Shown here in pieces: positions 22,900 through 33,445 of a DNA stretch of 47,874 bases. The notes beneath the pieces are model-generated. The model searched no databases. It was not told where the DNA came from and saw only the letters and a list, made by a program, of their open reading frames with translations. Every line of letters starts with the position of its first letter. Positions within the stretch are counted from its first letter, which is position 1. The stretch lies in contig NZ_FOKC01000018.1 in assembly GCF_900112035.1 (NCBI RefSeq), positions 1 through 47,874 on the forward strand, in the 5' to 3' direction. The stretch is from Nocardioides alpinus (GTDB lineage Bacteria > Actinomycetota > Actinomycetes > Propionibacteriales > Nocardioidaceae). The position numbers and the translations under genes were made by a program.

Positions 22900-25524
22900 C
22901 TATCCACCCAGGCGCCGCATCGCGACGGTCGCCAGGACCAGCTCCCCGGCCTCGTCGGTGGCGTCGCAGTCGACGACCGCCTCGATGACCCAGTCGTGGT
23001 CGGACTCGGGGTCGTGGATCGTCTGGCGTACGTCGCGCAGGCGGGCCTCGGTGCCCTCCTCGGCGCCGACCGGCTCGCCGATCCGCTCCTCCCCCACCAG
23101 CAGCAGGTCTGGGCCGCGCGCGTCCCCGTCGGTGAGGACGCGGTCGTGGTCGGCGTAGTAGCCCTCGAGGGCGGCGTCCCACACCGAGCGGCCCACGACG
23201 ACCTGCCGCGGCGGGTCGGTGCGGTCGGCGGCCGCGCGCTCGAGGCGTACGAGCACGTCGAGGTCGTCGCGCGAGACCGCGTCGACCCGGGCCCACATGG
23301 CGTTGCGCAGCATCACCCGGAACGGCCGCTCCTGCTTCGACAACGGCCTCGGGGGCGGGGGCGGCTCGTGGTGGGAGACCGCGCTGGACACGTGGTCGGG
23401 GTCGGACAGCGCCTCCCACTCGTCGAGCAGCGAGGAGTCGGTCTGGCGCACCGTCTCCCCCAGCCACTCGATGACGTCCTCCACCTCCGGCGCGCGGTGC
23501 GCCTCGGGCACCGAGTGGCGCAGCGTCCGGTAGGCGTCGGTGAGGTACCGCAGCACCAGGCCCTCCGAGCGGGCGAGCTGGTAGCGACCGACGAAGTCGG
23601 TGAACCCCATCCCGTTCTCCCACATCTCGCGCACGATCGACTTCGGCGAGAGTGCGTCCTCGGGCAGCCACGGGTGGGTCTGGCGGTAGGTCTCGTAGAG
23701 CGCCTCGAGGAGCTCACGCAGCGGTTGCGGCCAGGTGATCTGCTCCAGCAGCGCCATCCGCTCGTCGTACTCGATGCCGTCAGCCTTCATGAACCCGATC
23801 GCCTCGCCGCGCGCGGAGTGCTGCTGGGCCATCAGGATCTGGCGAGGGGCCTCGAGGACCGACTCCATGATCGAGACCACGTCGAGGCTGTACGTCTCCG
23901 ACTCGGGGTCGAGCACGTCGAAGGCGGCCAGCGCGAAGTGCGCCAGCGGCTGGTTGATCGCGAAGTCCTCGGGCAGGTCGACGGCCAGCACGTGGCGTCG
24001 CCCGAAGCGGTCGACCTCAGGCAGCCGGGTGACGATGCCGGTGCGGACCAGGGACCCGGTCAGGCGCAGGGCCCGGCGCGCGAGCCGCAGCTGGCCGCGG
24101 CGGTCCTCGTGGTTGTCGGTGACCAGCCGGTGCATCACCGCGAAGGCATCCTCCTCGCGGGAGATGACGTTGACCAGCATGGCGTTGTCGACCTTCATCC
24201 GGCTCTGGAGCTTCTCGGGCACGCCCGCGACCAGCTTGTCGAAGGTCTGCTCGGTCCACACGACCTCGCCCTCGGGCGCCTTCTTGAGCTGCACCTTCGA
24301 CTTCTTCTTGCCGGCGGCCTGGCGGGCCGCGATCTTGGCCTTGGCCTGCTCGTTCTCGATCACGAACTCGGGCGCCTGGACGACGACGTAGCCGGCCGTG
24401 TCGTAGCCCGCGCGACCCGCCCGTCCGGCGATCTGCTGGAACTCGCGCGTCCGGAGCACCCGCTGCTTGGTGCCGTCGAACTTGGCCAGGCCGGTGAAGA
24501 GCACCGTCCTGATCGGCACGTTGATGCCGACGCCGAGGGTGTCGGTGCCGCAGATGACGCGCAGCAGCCCGGACTGGGCGAGCGTCTCCACGAGCCGGCG
24601 GTACTTGGGCAGCATGCCGGCGTGGTGGACGCCGATGCCGTTGCGGACCAGCCGCGACAGGGTCTTGCCGAAGCCCGCTCCGAACCGGAACGCACCGATC
24701 CGCTCGGCGATCGCCTCCTTGTCGACCTTGAGGCCGCCGCTGCCCGAGCCGAGACGGGACTTCAGCAGGTTGGAGGCGTGCTCGATGGCCGCGGCCTGGG
24801 TGAAGTGGACGACGTAGACCGGGTCCTGTCCGGTGGTCACCAGCTCCTCGAGGGTGTCGTCCAGCGGCTCCATCGACCAGCGGAAGCTCAGCGGCACCGG
24901 ACGCTCGGCGTCGTCCACCACGACGGTGTCGCGGCCCGTGCGCCGCTTGAGGTCCTCGACGAAGAATGAGACATCGCCCAGCGTGGCCGACATCAGCAGG
25001 AACTGGGCGTCCAGCAGCTCGAGCAGCGGCACCTGCCACGCCCAGCCGCGGTCGTGCTCGGAGTAGAAGTGGAACTCGTCCATCACGACCAGGCCGACAT
25101 CGGCGGCGCGTCCCTCACGCAGCGCGATGTTGGCGAGCACCTCGGCCGTGCAGCAGATGATCGGGGCGTCGGGGTTGACCGCGGCGTCACCGGTGAGCAT
25201 CCCGACGTTGTCGGCGCCGAAGACCTCGATGAGGGCGAAGAACTTCTCGCTCACCAGCGCCTTGATGGGCGCGGTGTAGAAGCTGACCTTGTCCTGCGCC
25301 AGCGCGGCGACGTGCGCGCCGATCGCGACGAGGGACTTCCCGGAGCCGGTCGGGGTGGCCAGGATGACGTGGTTGCCGCCGAGGATCTCGATGACCGCCT
25401 CGTCCTGGTGCGGATAGAGGTCGAGGCCCTGGTCGGCCACCCACCCGCTGAACGCGTCGTACACCGCATCGGGGTCGGCGCCCGTCGGCACCCTGGCGTC
25501 GAGGCGCAGCGGGGTCTCGGGCAT
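22900..25524 (-). CDS. Ski2-like DEAD/DEAH RNA helicase with DUF3516 C-terminus
   Basis: The protein has 874 residues from ATG 25524 (GGAAGG about nine bases upstream). Helicase motifs: I ATPTGSGKS (K63), II DEFH (149-152), III SATL (179-182), and VI QIAGRAGRAG. The C-terminal ~400 residues (QTFDKLVAGVPEKLQSRMKV onward) match the actinobacterial DUF3516 extension found on stand-alone superfamily II RNA helicases. A role in RNA unwinding or turnover is inferred. The lysine-rich insertion AGKKKSKVQLKK may touch RNA. The reading frame stays open for 912 more codons upstream, across the cyclase and ABC genes, but that part is antisense and not protein-like. Confidence 0.93.
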   Translation of the reverse strand: MPETPLRLDARVPTGADPDAVYDAFSGWVADQGLDLYPHQDEAVIEILGGNHVILATPTGSGKSLVAIGAHVAALAQDKVSFYTAPIKALVSEKFFALIEVFGADNVGMLTGDAAVNPDAPIICCTAEVLANIALREGRAADVGLVVMDEFHFYSEHDRGWAWQVPLLELLDAQFLLMSATLGDVSFFVEDLKRRTGRDTVVVDDAERPVPLSFRWSMEPLDDTLEELVTTGQDPVYVVHFTQAAAIEHASNLLKSRLGSGSGGLKVDKEAIAERIGAFRFGAGFGKTLSRLVRNGIGVHHAGMLPKYRRLVETLAQSGLLRVICGTDTLGVGINVPIRTVLFTGLAKFDGTKQRVLRTREFQQIAGRAGRAGYDTAGYVVVQAPEFVIENEQAKAKIAARQAAGKKKSKVQLKKAPEGEVVWTEQTFDKLVAGVPEKLQSRMKVDNAMLVNVISREEDAFAVMHRLVTDNHEDRRGQLRLARRALRLTGSLVRTGIVTRLPEVDRFGRRHVLAVDLPEDFAINQPLAHFALAAFDVLDPESETYSLDVVSIMESVLEAPRQILMAQQHSARGEAIGFMKADGIEYDERMALLEQITWPQPLRELLEALYETYRQTHPWLPEDALSPKSIVREMWENGMGFTDFVGRYQLARSEGLVLRYLTDAYRTLRHSVPEAHRAPEVEDVIEWLGETVRQTDSSLLDEWEALSDPDHVSSAVSHHEPPPPPRPLSKQERPFRVMLRNAMWARVDAVSRDDLDVLVRLERAAADRTDPPRQVVVGRSVWDAALEGYYADHDRVLTDGDARGPDLLLVGEERIGEPVGAEEGTEARLRDVRQTIHDPESDHDWVIEAVVDCDATDEAGELVLATVAMRRLGG

Positions 25525-25593
25525 GGGGCGATCCTTCCACCCCGGCCGTGGGACCCCCACAGGCGGCAGTCGCGCTGCTGCGAGGATGCGCGG

Positions 25594-26268
25594 GTGACGA
25601 GCCCGCGCATCATCGACCTCAGCCACCGCATCAGGGCCGGGATGACGACCTACCCCGGACTCCCCGCGCCCACGATCACGCCGCACCTGACGCACGAGCA
25701 GTCCCGCGCCCACTACGCCGAGGGCACGGAGTTCACCATGGGCATGATCACCATGATCGGCAACACCGGCACCTACCTGGACTCGCCCTACCACCGCTAC
25801 GCCGACGGCCCCGACCTCGCCGGTCTCGACCTCAGCACGCTCGTCGGCCTGCGCACCGAGGTCTTCCACCTCGAGGACGGGTGGGACGCCGACCACCGCG
25901 GGATCGGGCCGGACGCCCTCCGCGGCCGCGACCTCGCCGGCGCGGCCGTCCTCGTCGACACCGGCTGGAGCAGCCGCTTCGGCACCGAGGACTACGGCCG
26001 GGGTGCGCCCCACCTGACCGGCGAGGCCGCTGAGCACCTGGTCGCAGCGGGAGTCACCCTCGTGGGCATCGACTCGGTCAACATCGACGACACCGAGAGC
26101 GGCGGCGAGCGCCCGGTCCACAGCATCCTGCTCGCGGCCGGCATCCACGTCGTGGAGCACCTCACCCGCCTGGCCGAGGTCCCGTCGAGCGGGGCTCGCT
26201 TCACCGCCGCTCCCCCGGCGATCGAGGGCTTCGGCACCTTCCCCGTGCGGGCGTTCGCGACGGTGTGA
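25594..26268 (+). CDS. cyclase-family (kynurenine formamidase-like) metal hydrolase
   Basis: The protein has 224 residues from GTG 25594. The fold markers are IIDLSHRIRAGMTTYPG at the N-terminus, the motif region IGNTGTYLDSPYHRYADG, and VGIDSVNIDD near the C-terminus. In classic members the motif is HxGTHxDxPxH, a zinc or manganese site; here the first two His are Asn and Tyr while Asp and the last His remain. I recall that the NTGTYLDxPxHRY form is a regular subgroup, so it may use a different metal arrangement. The substrate is unknown. It is divergent from the helicase gene (69 bases between). Confidence 0.87.
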   Translation: MTSPRIIDLSHRIRAGMTTYPGLPAPTITPHLTHEQSRAHYAEGTEFTMGMITMIGNTGTYLDSPYHRYADGPDLAGLDLSTLVGLRTEVFHLEDGWDADHRGIGPDALRGRDLAGAAVLVDTGWSSRFGTEDYGRGAPHLTGEAAEHLVAAGVTLVGIDSVNIDDTESGGERPVHSILLAAGIHVVEHLTRLAEVPSSGARFTAAPPAIEGFGTFPVRAFATV

Positions 26269-26276
26269 GCGCCGCG

Positions 26277-26318
26277 CGGTTTCGTGGCCGCTCGGGCCGC
26301 GCAACCGCGGTGAAACCG
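26277..26318. promoter_or_regulatory. inverted repeat before the ABC exporter genes
   Basis: CGGTTTC (26277-26283) and GAAACCG (26312-26318) are exact complements, 28 bases apart. Inside lies CCGCG-CAAC-CGCGG (26297-26310). The element ends 20 bases before the exporter's ATG, and it also lies directly after the cyclase gene stop. It could be a regulator site for the exporter or a terminator for the cyclase gene. Confidence 0.4.
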
Positions 26319-26338
26319 GCGGGGCGCACGCTGTCGCC

Positions 26339-27381
<1,043 letters not shown>

Positions 27382-27385
<4 letters not shown>

Positions 27386-28197
27386 CGTCCACCCTCGTGT
27401 CCGGCCCCCCGGACACCACCGACCTGCCGACGCGGGTGAGCCTGGCCGACACGGTCTCGCAGACCCTGACGCTGGCCTGGCGGGCCACGGTGAAGATGCG
27501 ACGCAGCCTCGAGGTGATGTTCGACGTCACCATCCAGCCGCTGGTCTTCACGGCGATGTTCGCCTACATCTTCGGTGGCGCGATCTCCGGGGACGTCGAG
27601 AGCTACCTGCCGCTCATCATCCCCGGCCTCATCGGCCAGACGGTGCTGACGGCCTGCGTCGCGACCGGCGTACAGCTGCGCACGGACCTCGACTCGGGTG
27701 TCTTCGACCGGTTCAAGGTCCTGCCCATCGCCCGCATCGCGCCGCTCGCGGGTCCCATGGTGGCCGACATGCTGCGCTACTTCATCGCGGCCGTGCTCAC
27801 CTTCACGGTGGGGGTCCTGATCGGCTACCGACCGGGCGGCGGCTTCGCGGGGGTCGCCGGCGCGGTCCTGCTGGCCGTCGTCGCCGGCTGGTCGTTGGCC
27901 TGGATCTTCACGTTCTTCGGCCTGGTCGGACGCAACGCGCAGGCCGTGCAGGGCATCTCCCTCCTGGTGATGTTCCCCCTGACCTTCCTGTCCAACGCGT
28001 TCGTGCCCACCGAGACGATGCCGGGGCCGCTCCGGGCGTTCGCGGAGGTCAACCCGGTGTCGCTGGTCATCACCGCGCTGCGCGACCTCGCCAACGACGG
28101 CCAGGTCACCGGAGCCGTCGGGTGGGCGCTGCTCGGCTGTGCCGTCGTCGTGGCGGTCTTCGCGCCGCTGTCGGTGCGGCGCTTCAAGAGGATGTGA
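27382..28197 (+). CDS. DrrB-type ABC transporter permease
   Basis: The protein has 271 residues with six hydrophobic segments, the ABC-2 layout: LVFTAMFAYIFGGAI, LIIPGLIGQTVLTACVATG, AVLTFTVGVLIGY, VLLAVVAGWSLAWIFTFFG, GISLLVMFPLTFLSNAF and a last helix LLGCAVVVAVFAPL. The loop FVPTETMPGPLRAFAEVNPV is a family hallmark. It forms the membrane channel of the exporter with the ATPase encoded immediately upstream. It converges with the AfsR-type regulator gene, the two reading frames overlapping by 14 bases, so transcripts are partly complementary at their ends. Confidence 0.93.
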
Positions 28198-31100
28198 CCC
28201 AGGCACCGCGCAGTCGCTCGACGACCTCCACCGCGTCGGGCACCAGCTCGGGAGCGGCACGCGCGGCCAGCTCGTCCACGAGCTGGCCGAGGCGCCCCGG
28301 TGCCCGCGCGTCCGCGAGCGCGACCATCGGCTCCCAGGCCAGGACCGGGATGCTGCGGTTGTAGGACCATCGGTGCGCGAGCGCGAGGAGTCGTACGCCG
28401 TCCTCGTGCTGGTGGGCAGGTCCGTAGCGCAGCGTCCAGGCCGCCAGCCCCACGAGCAGCACGCCGTTGAGCGGGAGGTCGGTGAACCAGAGGCTGCCCT
28501 GCGGCGTCCGTGGCCCGATCCCCATGACGAGGTCGCGCAGCTGGTCGGCCCGGGCGTCCTGGTCGCGCGTGCCGTAGCGGGCCCGGCTCACCAGCGCTGA
28601 CGACGCGGCGAGGCCGAGCCAGGGGTTGATCCCCACACCGGGGTCGGACTCGACCACCAGCTCGACCAGGGCGTCGTAGCGACGGATCCCGTCGAGGTGG
28701 TGGCCACGCGCGATCGCCAGCTCGGCCTGCGCGGTCTGCCAGGTCATCCGGGCGCCCATCTGGGCCGACTCACCCTCCGGGGGTCCGAAGCGCTCGAGCA
28801 TCTCCTCGGCCGCCGCGACGTCGCCGTCCATCAACGGAGAGATCGCCGTGGCCATCTGCAGGCTGTAGGCGTCGGTCAGCGAATGCACCCGCAGCAGCAG
28901 GGGCCACGCGATCCCCGCGTGGTGCGACGCCCGGTGGTGGTCGCCGATCGCCATGGCGAGCTGGCTGAGCTCGGCGTGCAACGAGGCCGTCAGGTACGGC
29001 GGCAGCGGGCCCACTGCGAGCGCCTGCTCGGCGAAGGAGCGCCCACCTTCGACGTCACCGGCGTTCTCGGAGACGATCGCTGCCCACAGCAGGAGCACCC
29101 CGGCCAGAGCGGGGTGCGGTTGAGCCGCGGCGACCCGGGCCAGGCGCGCGGTCGGGTCGGTGGGGTCGTCAGCGACGTGGACCGTGTGCGCGATGAGGCC
29201 CCAGGTGCCGACCGGCACGTCTCCCTGGACCACGAGCTCCCGCAGGCCGCCCAGCTCGGCACCCGGCATCCAGCTCAGGTGGATCATCAGCACGCCGGCC
29301 GCGTCCTGGGCCTGGGTGTGGAGACCGGACGGCACGTCCCAGCCCGTCAGGAGCTCGGCGGCCGCGTCGCAGACGGCGAAGACCCGGGGCTGGTCGCCCG
29401 TGATCGTCCACAGGCTGCCCAGCAGCGCCACGAGACGGGCGACGAGCTCGCGATCACCGACGGACAGCCCGTGGCGGAGCACGTCGGTGAGGTTGTTCTG
29501 CTCCCGGACCAGGAGGTCGATCTGCGCCACCTGGTCCTCGGCGACGACGACGTCCCCCGAGCGGTCGGCCAGGTCGCACGCCCAGCGGCGTTGGGCAGCC
29601 AGCGCGCCCTCGAGCTCTCCGGTGCGGACCAGCTGGCCCGCGCCGAACTCACGGATGGTCTCCAGGGCGCGGAAGCGTGCGGTGCCGTCCTCCTCGCCCA
29701 TCACGAGCAGGGACTGCTCGACCAGTCCGTCCAGCAGGTCGGACCCGGCGGGTCCGAGCACCGCCAGGGCGGTGGCGCGGGCCACACCGTCCTGGAACAC
29801 CGACAACCAGGCGAGGGCACGCTGCTCATCGGCCGTCAGGAGGTCCCACGACCAGGCGATGACGGCCTCGAGGGTGCGGTGCCGATCGGGGGTGCTGCGG
29901 TCCCGGCTCCGCAGGGTCGCGAACCGGTCCTCGAGCGCGGTCGCCACCTCGGCGACGGTCATGGTCCGCACCCGCGCCGCGGCGAGCTCGACCGCGAGAG
30001 GAAGGCCGTCGAGCCGGGCCACCACGGCGCGCACCGCATCGCTGTCGACGACGGCGTCCGGCCTCGTGGCGGTGGCACGGCGGACGAACAGCTCCTCCGC
30101 GTCCTCGGTGGAGAGCTGGCTGAGCGGCACCGCACGCTCGGCGGCGAGCCGCAGGGGTGCCCGGCTGGTCGCCAGCACCTGGAGGTCTCGTGTCGTTGCG
30201 AGGAGGAAGGCGACCAGGGCGGCCACGGGCTCGAGCACGTGCTCGCAGTTGTCCAGCACCAGCAGCGTCGGGCCGTCGTCGAGCTCCTGCGCGAGACGCC
30301 CCCGGACGTCGGCCTGCTGCGCCGGGGTGAGGGCGAGCCGCGTGGTGACCGAGCCGCGCACGCCGAGCGCGGCACCGACGGCCGCCACCACGTCGTCCCC
30401 GGTGCCCACACCCACCAGCTCGACGACGTGCACGTGCGGCAGCCGCGACTCGCGGGCGAGGACCTGCGCGATGCTGGTCTTGCCGATCCCGCCGGGCCCG
30501 AGCACGGTGACCAGCCGCGACGCGGCGAGTGCGGCCCGCAGCCGGGCGAGGTCGTCGTCGCGACCGAGCAGCCCGACCGCGTCGAACCTCAGGCCGGTGC
30601 GCACCGGCTCGTCGGCTCCGAGCAGCTCGGCGTGCAGGCGCTGGAGGGTGGGGTCCGGATCGACCCCGAGCCGGTCCACCAGGTCGGCGCGGTAGGACTC
30701 GTAGCGCGCGAGCGCCGCCGCCGGTCCGGCCGTGGCCGCCTCTGCCCTCAGCAGGGCGGCGAGGACCTCGGTGTCGTCGGGTCGGCGGTCGTGGGCGACG
30801 ACCAGCCCGTCGTACGCCTCGGCGTGGCGGCCCAGCCGCCCGGCCGCAAGCGCGGCGACCTCGCGCGCCGTCGTACGACGTCGGGCGCCGGCGCGGCGCA
30901 GGTCGGCCAGCGGGCCGCCGTCACCCGGCGACGCGACCGCGAACCCGGCAGCGCCGGAGGCGAGCCTGAACGCCTCGGTCGCGTCCCCTCCCGCCAGGGC
31001 GGCGCGGGCCGCGTCGAGCATGACCGCCTGGGCGCGTGAGTCGACCTCGTCGTCCGCGACGCCGAGCCGGTAGCCGCTGTCGAGGCGCACGATGACGTCG

Positions 31101-31312
31101 GCCGCCGAGGCCGACCGGGTGCGCGAGACCAGCACCTGCAACGCCTTGGCCGGGTGGACCGGCGCGGCGTCCGGCCAGATCTCCTCCGCGAGCCGGCCGT
31201 CGCTCACCCCTGCGGGCTCCTCGGCCAGAGCGGCGAGGAGGGCACCGACCCGCTCGCCCGGGAGCGGGACACCGTCCCAGGACACCGCGTCGAGGAGCCG
31301 CAGGCGGGTCAC
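28184..31312 (-). CDS. AfsR/SARP-like regulator (wHTH-BTAD-NB-ARC-TPR)
   Basis: The protein has 1042 residues. The order is an OmpR-like winged helix (~1-85, with LAEEIWPDAAPVHPAKALQV), a BTAD domain (~95-230), an NTPase domain with Walker A GPGGIGKTS (272-280) and Walker B LLVLDNCEHV (D354), an NB-ARC winged-helix part with RSRDRSTPDRHRTLEAVIAW, and a long helical repeat C-terminus. Such proteins sense a nucleotide- or ligand-linked state and activate genes, often for secondary metabolism or export. The convergent DrrAB-type exporter is a plausible target, but this is inference. The GTG start overlaps the xerD stop (GTGA), so the regulator's level is tied to xerD translation. Confidence 0.9.
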   Translation of the reverse strand: MTRLRLLDAVSWDGVPLPGERVGALLAALAEEPAGVSDGRLAEEIWPDAAPVHPAKALQVLVSRTRSASAADVIVRLDSGYRLGVADDEVDSRAQAVMLDAARAALAGGDATEAFRLASGAAGFAVASPGDGGPLADLRRAGARRRTTAREVAALAAGRLGRHAEAYDGLVVAHDRRPDDTEVLAALLRAEAATAGPAAALARYESYRADLVDRLGVDPDPTLQRLHAELLGADEPVRTGLRFDAVGLLGRDDDLARLRAALAASRLVTVLGPGGIGKTSIAQVLARESRLPHVHVVELVGVGTGDDVVAAVGAALGVRGSVTTRLALTPAQQADVRGRLAQELDDGPTLLVLDNCEHVLEPVAALVAFLLATTRDLQVLATSRAPLRLAAERAVPLSQLSTEDAEELFVRRATATRPDAVVDSDAVRAVVARLDGLPLAVELAAARVRTMTVAEVATALEDRFATLRSRDRSTPDRHRTLEAVIAWSWDLLTADEQRALAWLSVFQDGVARATALAVLGPAGSDLLDGLVEQSLLVMGEEDGTARFRALETIREFGAGQLVRTGELEGALAAQRRWACDLADRSGDVVVAEDQVAQIDLLVREQNNLTDVLRHGLSVGDRELVARLVALLGSLWTITGDQPRVFAVCDAAAELLTGWDVPSGLHTQAQDAAGVLMIHLSWMPGAELGGLRELVVQGDVPVGTWGLIAHTVHVADDPTDPTARLARVAAAQPHPALAGVLLLWAAIVSENAGDVEGGRSFAEQALAVGPLPPYLTASLHAELSQLAMAIGDHHRASHHAGIAWPLLLRVHSLTDAYSLQMATAISPLMDGDVAAAEEMLERFGPPEGESAQMGARMTWQTAQAELAIARGHHLDGIRRYDALVELVVESDPGVGINPWLGLAASSALVSRARYGTRDQDARADQLRDLVMGIGPRTPQGSLWFTDLPLNGVLLVGLAAWTLRYGPAHQHEDGVRLLALAHRWSYNRSIPVLAWEPMVALADARAPGRLGQLVDELAARAAPELVPDAVEVVERLRGAWVTSS

Positions 31313-32229
31313 TCTCGTGCCCGCGGATGCGCCGTGGCGAAGACCTCGCGGAGGTTGTCGACCGTGACGAGCGTGTAGACCTGCGTCGTGGTGACCGAGG
31401 CGTGGCCGAGCAGCTCCTGCACGACCCGCACGTCCGCACCGCCGTCGATGAGATGGGTGGCGAACGAGTGCCGCAGCGTGTGCGGCGAGACCGACGCCGT
31501 CACCCCCGCACGCTCGGCGGCCTTCACCAGCACCGCCCAGGCGCTCTGCCGCGAGAGCCGCCCGCCCCGCGAGTTGAGGAACATCGCCGGGCCCCCGCGC
31601 CCCGCACCGACGAGCTCGGGCCGGGATCGAGCGAGGTAGTCGGCCACGGCCTCGCGGGCATAGCCGCCCACCGGCACCAGCCGCTCCTTGCCGCCCTTTC
31701 CGCGCAGCAGCACGGTCCCGTCGACCTGGTCGAGGTCGTCGATGTCGAGACCGACGGCCTCGGATATCCGGGCGCCGGTGCCGTAGAGCAGCTCGAGCAG
31801 CGCCCGGTCGCGCAGCGCGAGCGCCGTGTCGGGGGCGCCCGCGGCCTCCAGGATCGCCTCCACGTCCGACAGCGGCAGTGCCTTGGGCAACCGCTTCGCC
31901 GGGGTCGGCGGCTTCACCGCTGCGGCGGGGTCGGCGAGGGCGAGGCCGTCGGAGACGGCGAACTTGTGGAAGCCGCGGACCGCCACGACGGTGCGCGCCG
32001 CCGAGCTCGCACCGAGAGGAGGATGGCCCTCGCTGCCCTCCCGCAGGCTGACCAGGAACGCGGTCACCGTCGCCTCGGTGACCGCGTCGAGGTCGTCGAT
32101 GCCCTCGGCGCTGAGGAACTCGTCGTAGCGCCCCAGGTCGCGCCGGTAGGAGCTCAGCGTGTTGACCGCGAGGCCGCGCTCGACCGCGAGGTGGTCGAGA
32201 TAGGTGCGTACGGCGCGGCCCAGCGTCAC
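31309..32229 (-). CDS. xerD: tyrosine recombinase XerD
   Basis: The protein has 306 residues from GTG 32229, the family length; an upstream frame to 32298 is not needed. The catalytic set is complete: R154 (TGARISE), K178 (GKGGKER), H250 and R253 (HTLRHSF), H276 (LGHAS) and Y285 (TTQVYT). The N-terminal SAM-like domain begins at TYLDHLAVERGLAVNT. XerD with XerC resolves chromosome dimers at dif near the division site. The context (NUDIX, xerD, ParA) matches the mycobacterial arrangement, so I call this the housekeeping enzyme rather than a mobile-element integrase. Confidence 0.95.
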   Translation of the reverse strand: MTLGRAVRTYLDHLAVERGLAVNTLSSYRRDLGRYDEFLSAEGIDDLDAVTEATVTAFLVSLREGSEGHPPLGASSAARTVVAVRGFHKFAVSDGLALADPAAAVKPPTPAKRLPKALPLSDVEAILEAAGAPDTALALRDRALLELLYGTGARISEAVGLDIDDLDQVDGTVLLRGKGGKERLVPVGGYAREAVADYLARSRPELVGAGRGGPAMFLNSRGGRLSRQSAWAVLVKAAERAGVTASVSPHTLRHSFATHLIDGGADVRVVQELLGHASVTTTQVYTLVTVDNLREVFATAHPRARE

Positions 32230-32248
32230 GCCACCAGTCAACAGCCTG

Positions 32249-33364
32249 TCACCGCAGGATGCTGTCGAGTCCCACCGACTCGATGCCGACGGCGTCACCC
32301 ACCGGGCCGTTGGTGAGCTGACCGGCGTGGGTGTTGAGACCGAGCGCGAGGCTGCGGTCGTCGCGCAGCGCCTGCGCCCAGCCCTTGTCCGCCAGCGCGA
32401 CGGCGTAGGGCAGCGTCGCGTTGGTCAGGGCGTACGTCGAGGTGTTGGGCACCGCGCCGGGCATGTTGGCTACGCAGTAGAAGACCGAGTTGTGCACCTC
32501 GTAGGTCGGGTCGTCGTGCGTGGTGGCGTGCGAGTCCTCGAAGCACCCGCCCTGGTCGATCGCGATGTCGACGAGGACCGAGCCCGGCTTCATCCGCGAG
32601 ACGAGGTCGTTGCTGACCAGCTTGGGCGCGGCCGCGCCCGGGATCAGGACCGCGCCGATCACCATGTCGGCCTCCATCACCTGCTGCTCGACCGTGAGCT
32701 TGGACGAGGCGAGGCCGTGGACCTGGTTGTTGTAGCGCCAGAACGACATCCGGAGCTTGTCCAGGTCGGTGTCCAGCAACGTCACGTCCGCGCCCATGCC
32801 GAGCGCGATGTTGGCGGCGTTCTGGCCCGACACGCCGGCACCGATGATGACGACCTTCGCGTTGGCCACGCCGCCGACGCCGCCCATGAGGACGCCGCGA
32901 CCGCCGTTGGCCTTCATCAGCGAGTACGCCCCGACCTGGGGCGCCAGGCAGCCGGCGACCTCCGACATCGGGTAGAGCAGGGGCAGCCCGCCGGACGGCA
33001 GCTGCACGGTCTCGTAGGCGATGGCGGTGACCTTGCGCGCCATCAGCTCCTCGGTCAGCGGCTTGTCGGCAGCGAGGTGGAGGTAGGTGAAGAGGGTCTG
33101 GCCCTCCCGCATCCGGTGGTACTCCTCGGCGACGGGCTCCTTGACCTTGAGGATCATGTCGGCGGTGCCCCACACGTCGTCGGCCGACTCCAGCATGGTG
33201 GCGCCCGCGGCGACGTACTCCTCGTCGGGGATCTGCGACCCCTCGCCGGCGGTCTTCTGCACGACGACCTCGTGGCCGTGCTGGACCAGCTCGTGCACCC
33301 CGATCGGGGTCAGGGCGACGCGGTACTCGCGGTTCTTGACTTCCTTGGGTACGCCGACCTTCAT
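32249..33364 (-). CDS. ald: alanine dehydrogenase
   Basis: The protein has 371 residues, the normal length. It opens MKVGVPKEVKNREYRVALTP, has the catalytic region TLFTYLHLAAD (Lys/His), the NAD-binding loop KVVIIGAGVSGQNAA and the closing VALADKGW. It interconverts alanine and pyruvate with NAD and ammonia. The ATG at 33364 has GAGGAG about six bases upstream. The leader between the NUDIX stop and this start holds GGGGCG/CGCCCC (33388-33393 and 33407-33412), a possible hairpin terminator or attenuator. In mycobacteria ald lies elsewhere, so its place here is lineage-specific. Confidence 0.96.
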   Translation of the reverse strand: MKVGVPKEVKNREYRVALTPIGVHELVQHGHEVVVQKTAGEGSQIPDEEYVAAGATMLESADDVWGTADMILKVKEPVAEEYHRMREGQTLFTYLHLAADKPLTEELMARKVTAIAYETVQLPSGGLPLLYPMSEVAGCLAPQVGAYSLMKANGGRGVLMGGVGGVANAKVVIIGAGVSGQNAANIALGMGADVTLLDTDLDKLRMSFWRYNNQVHGLASSKLTVEQQVMEADMVIGAVLIPGAAAPKLVSNDLVSRMKPGSVLVDIAIDQGGCFEDSHATTHDDPTYEVHNSVFYCVANMPGAVPNTSTYALTNATLPYAVALADKGWAQALRDDRSLALGLNTHAGQLTNGPVGDAVGIESVGLDSILR

Positions 33365-33445
33365 GCCTTGCTCCTCAGGGTTCCCGGGGGGCGCACGACT
33401 GTGTGTCGCCCCTCACAGCGGGAGCGAGACTACTCCCGAAAGCCC

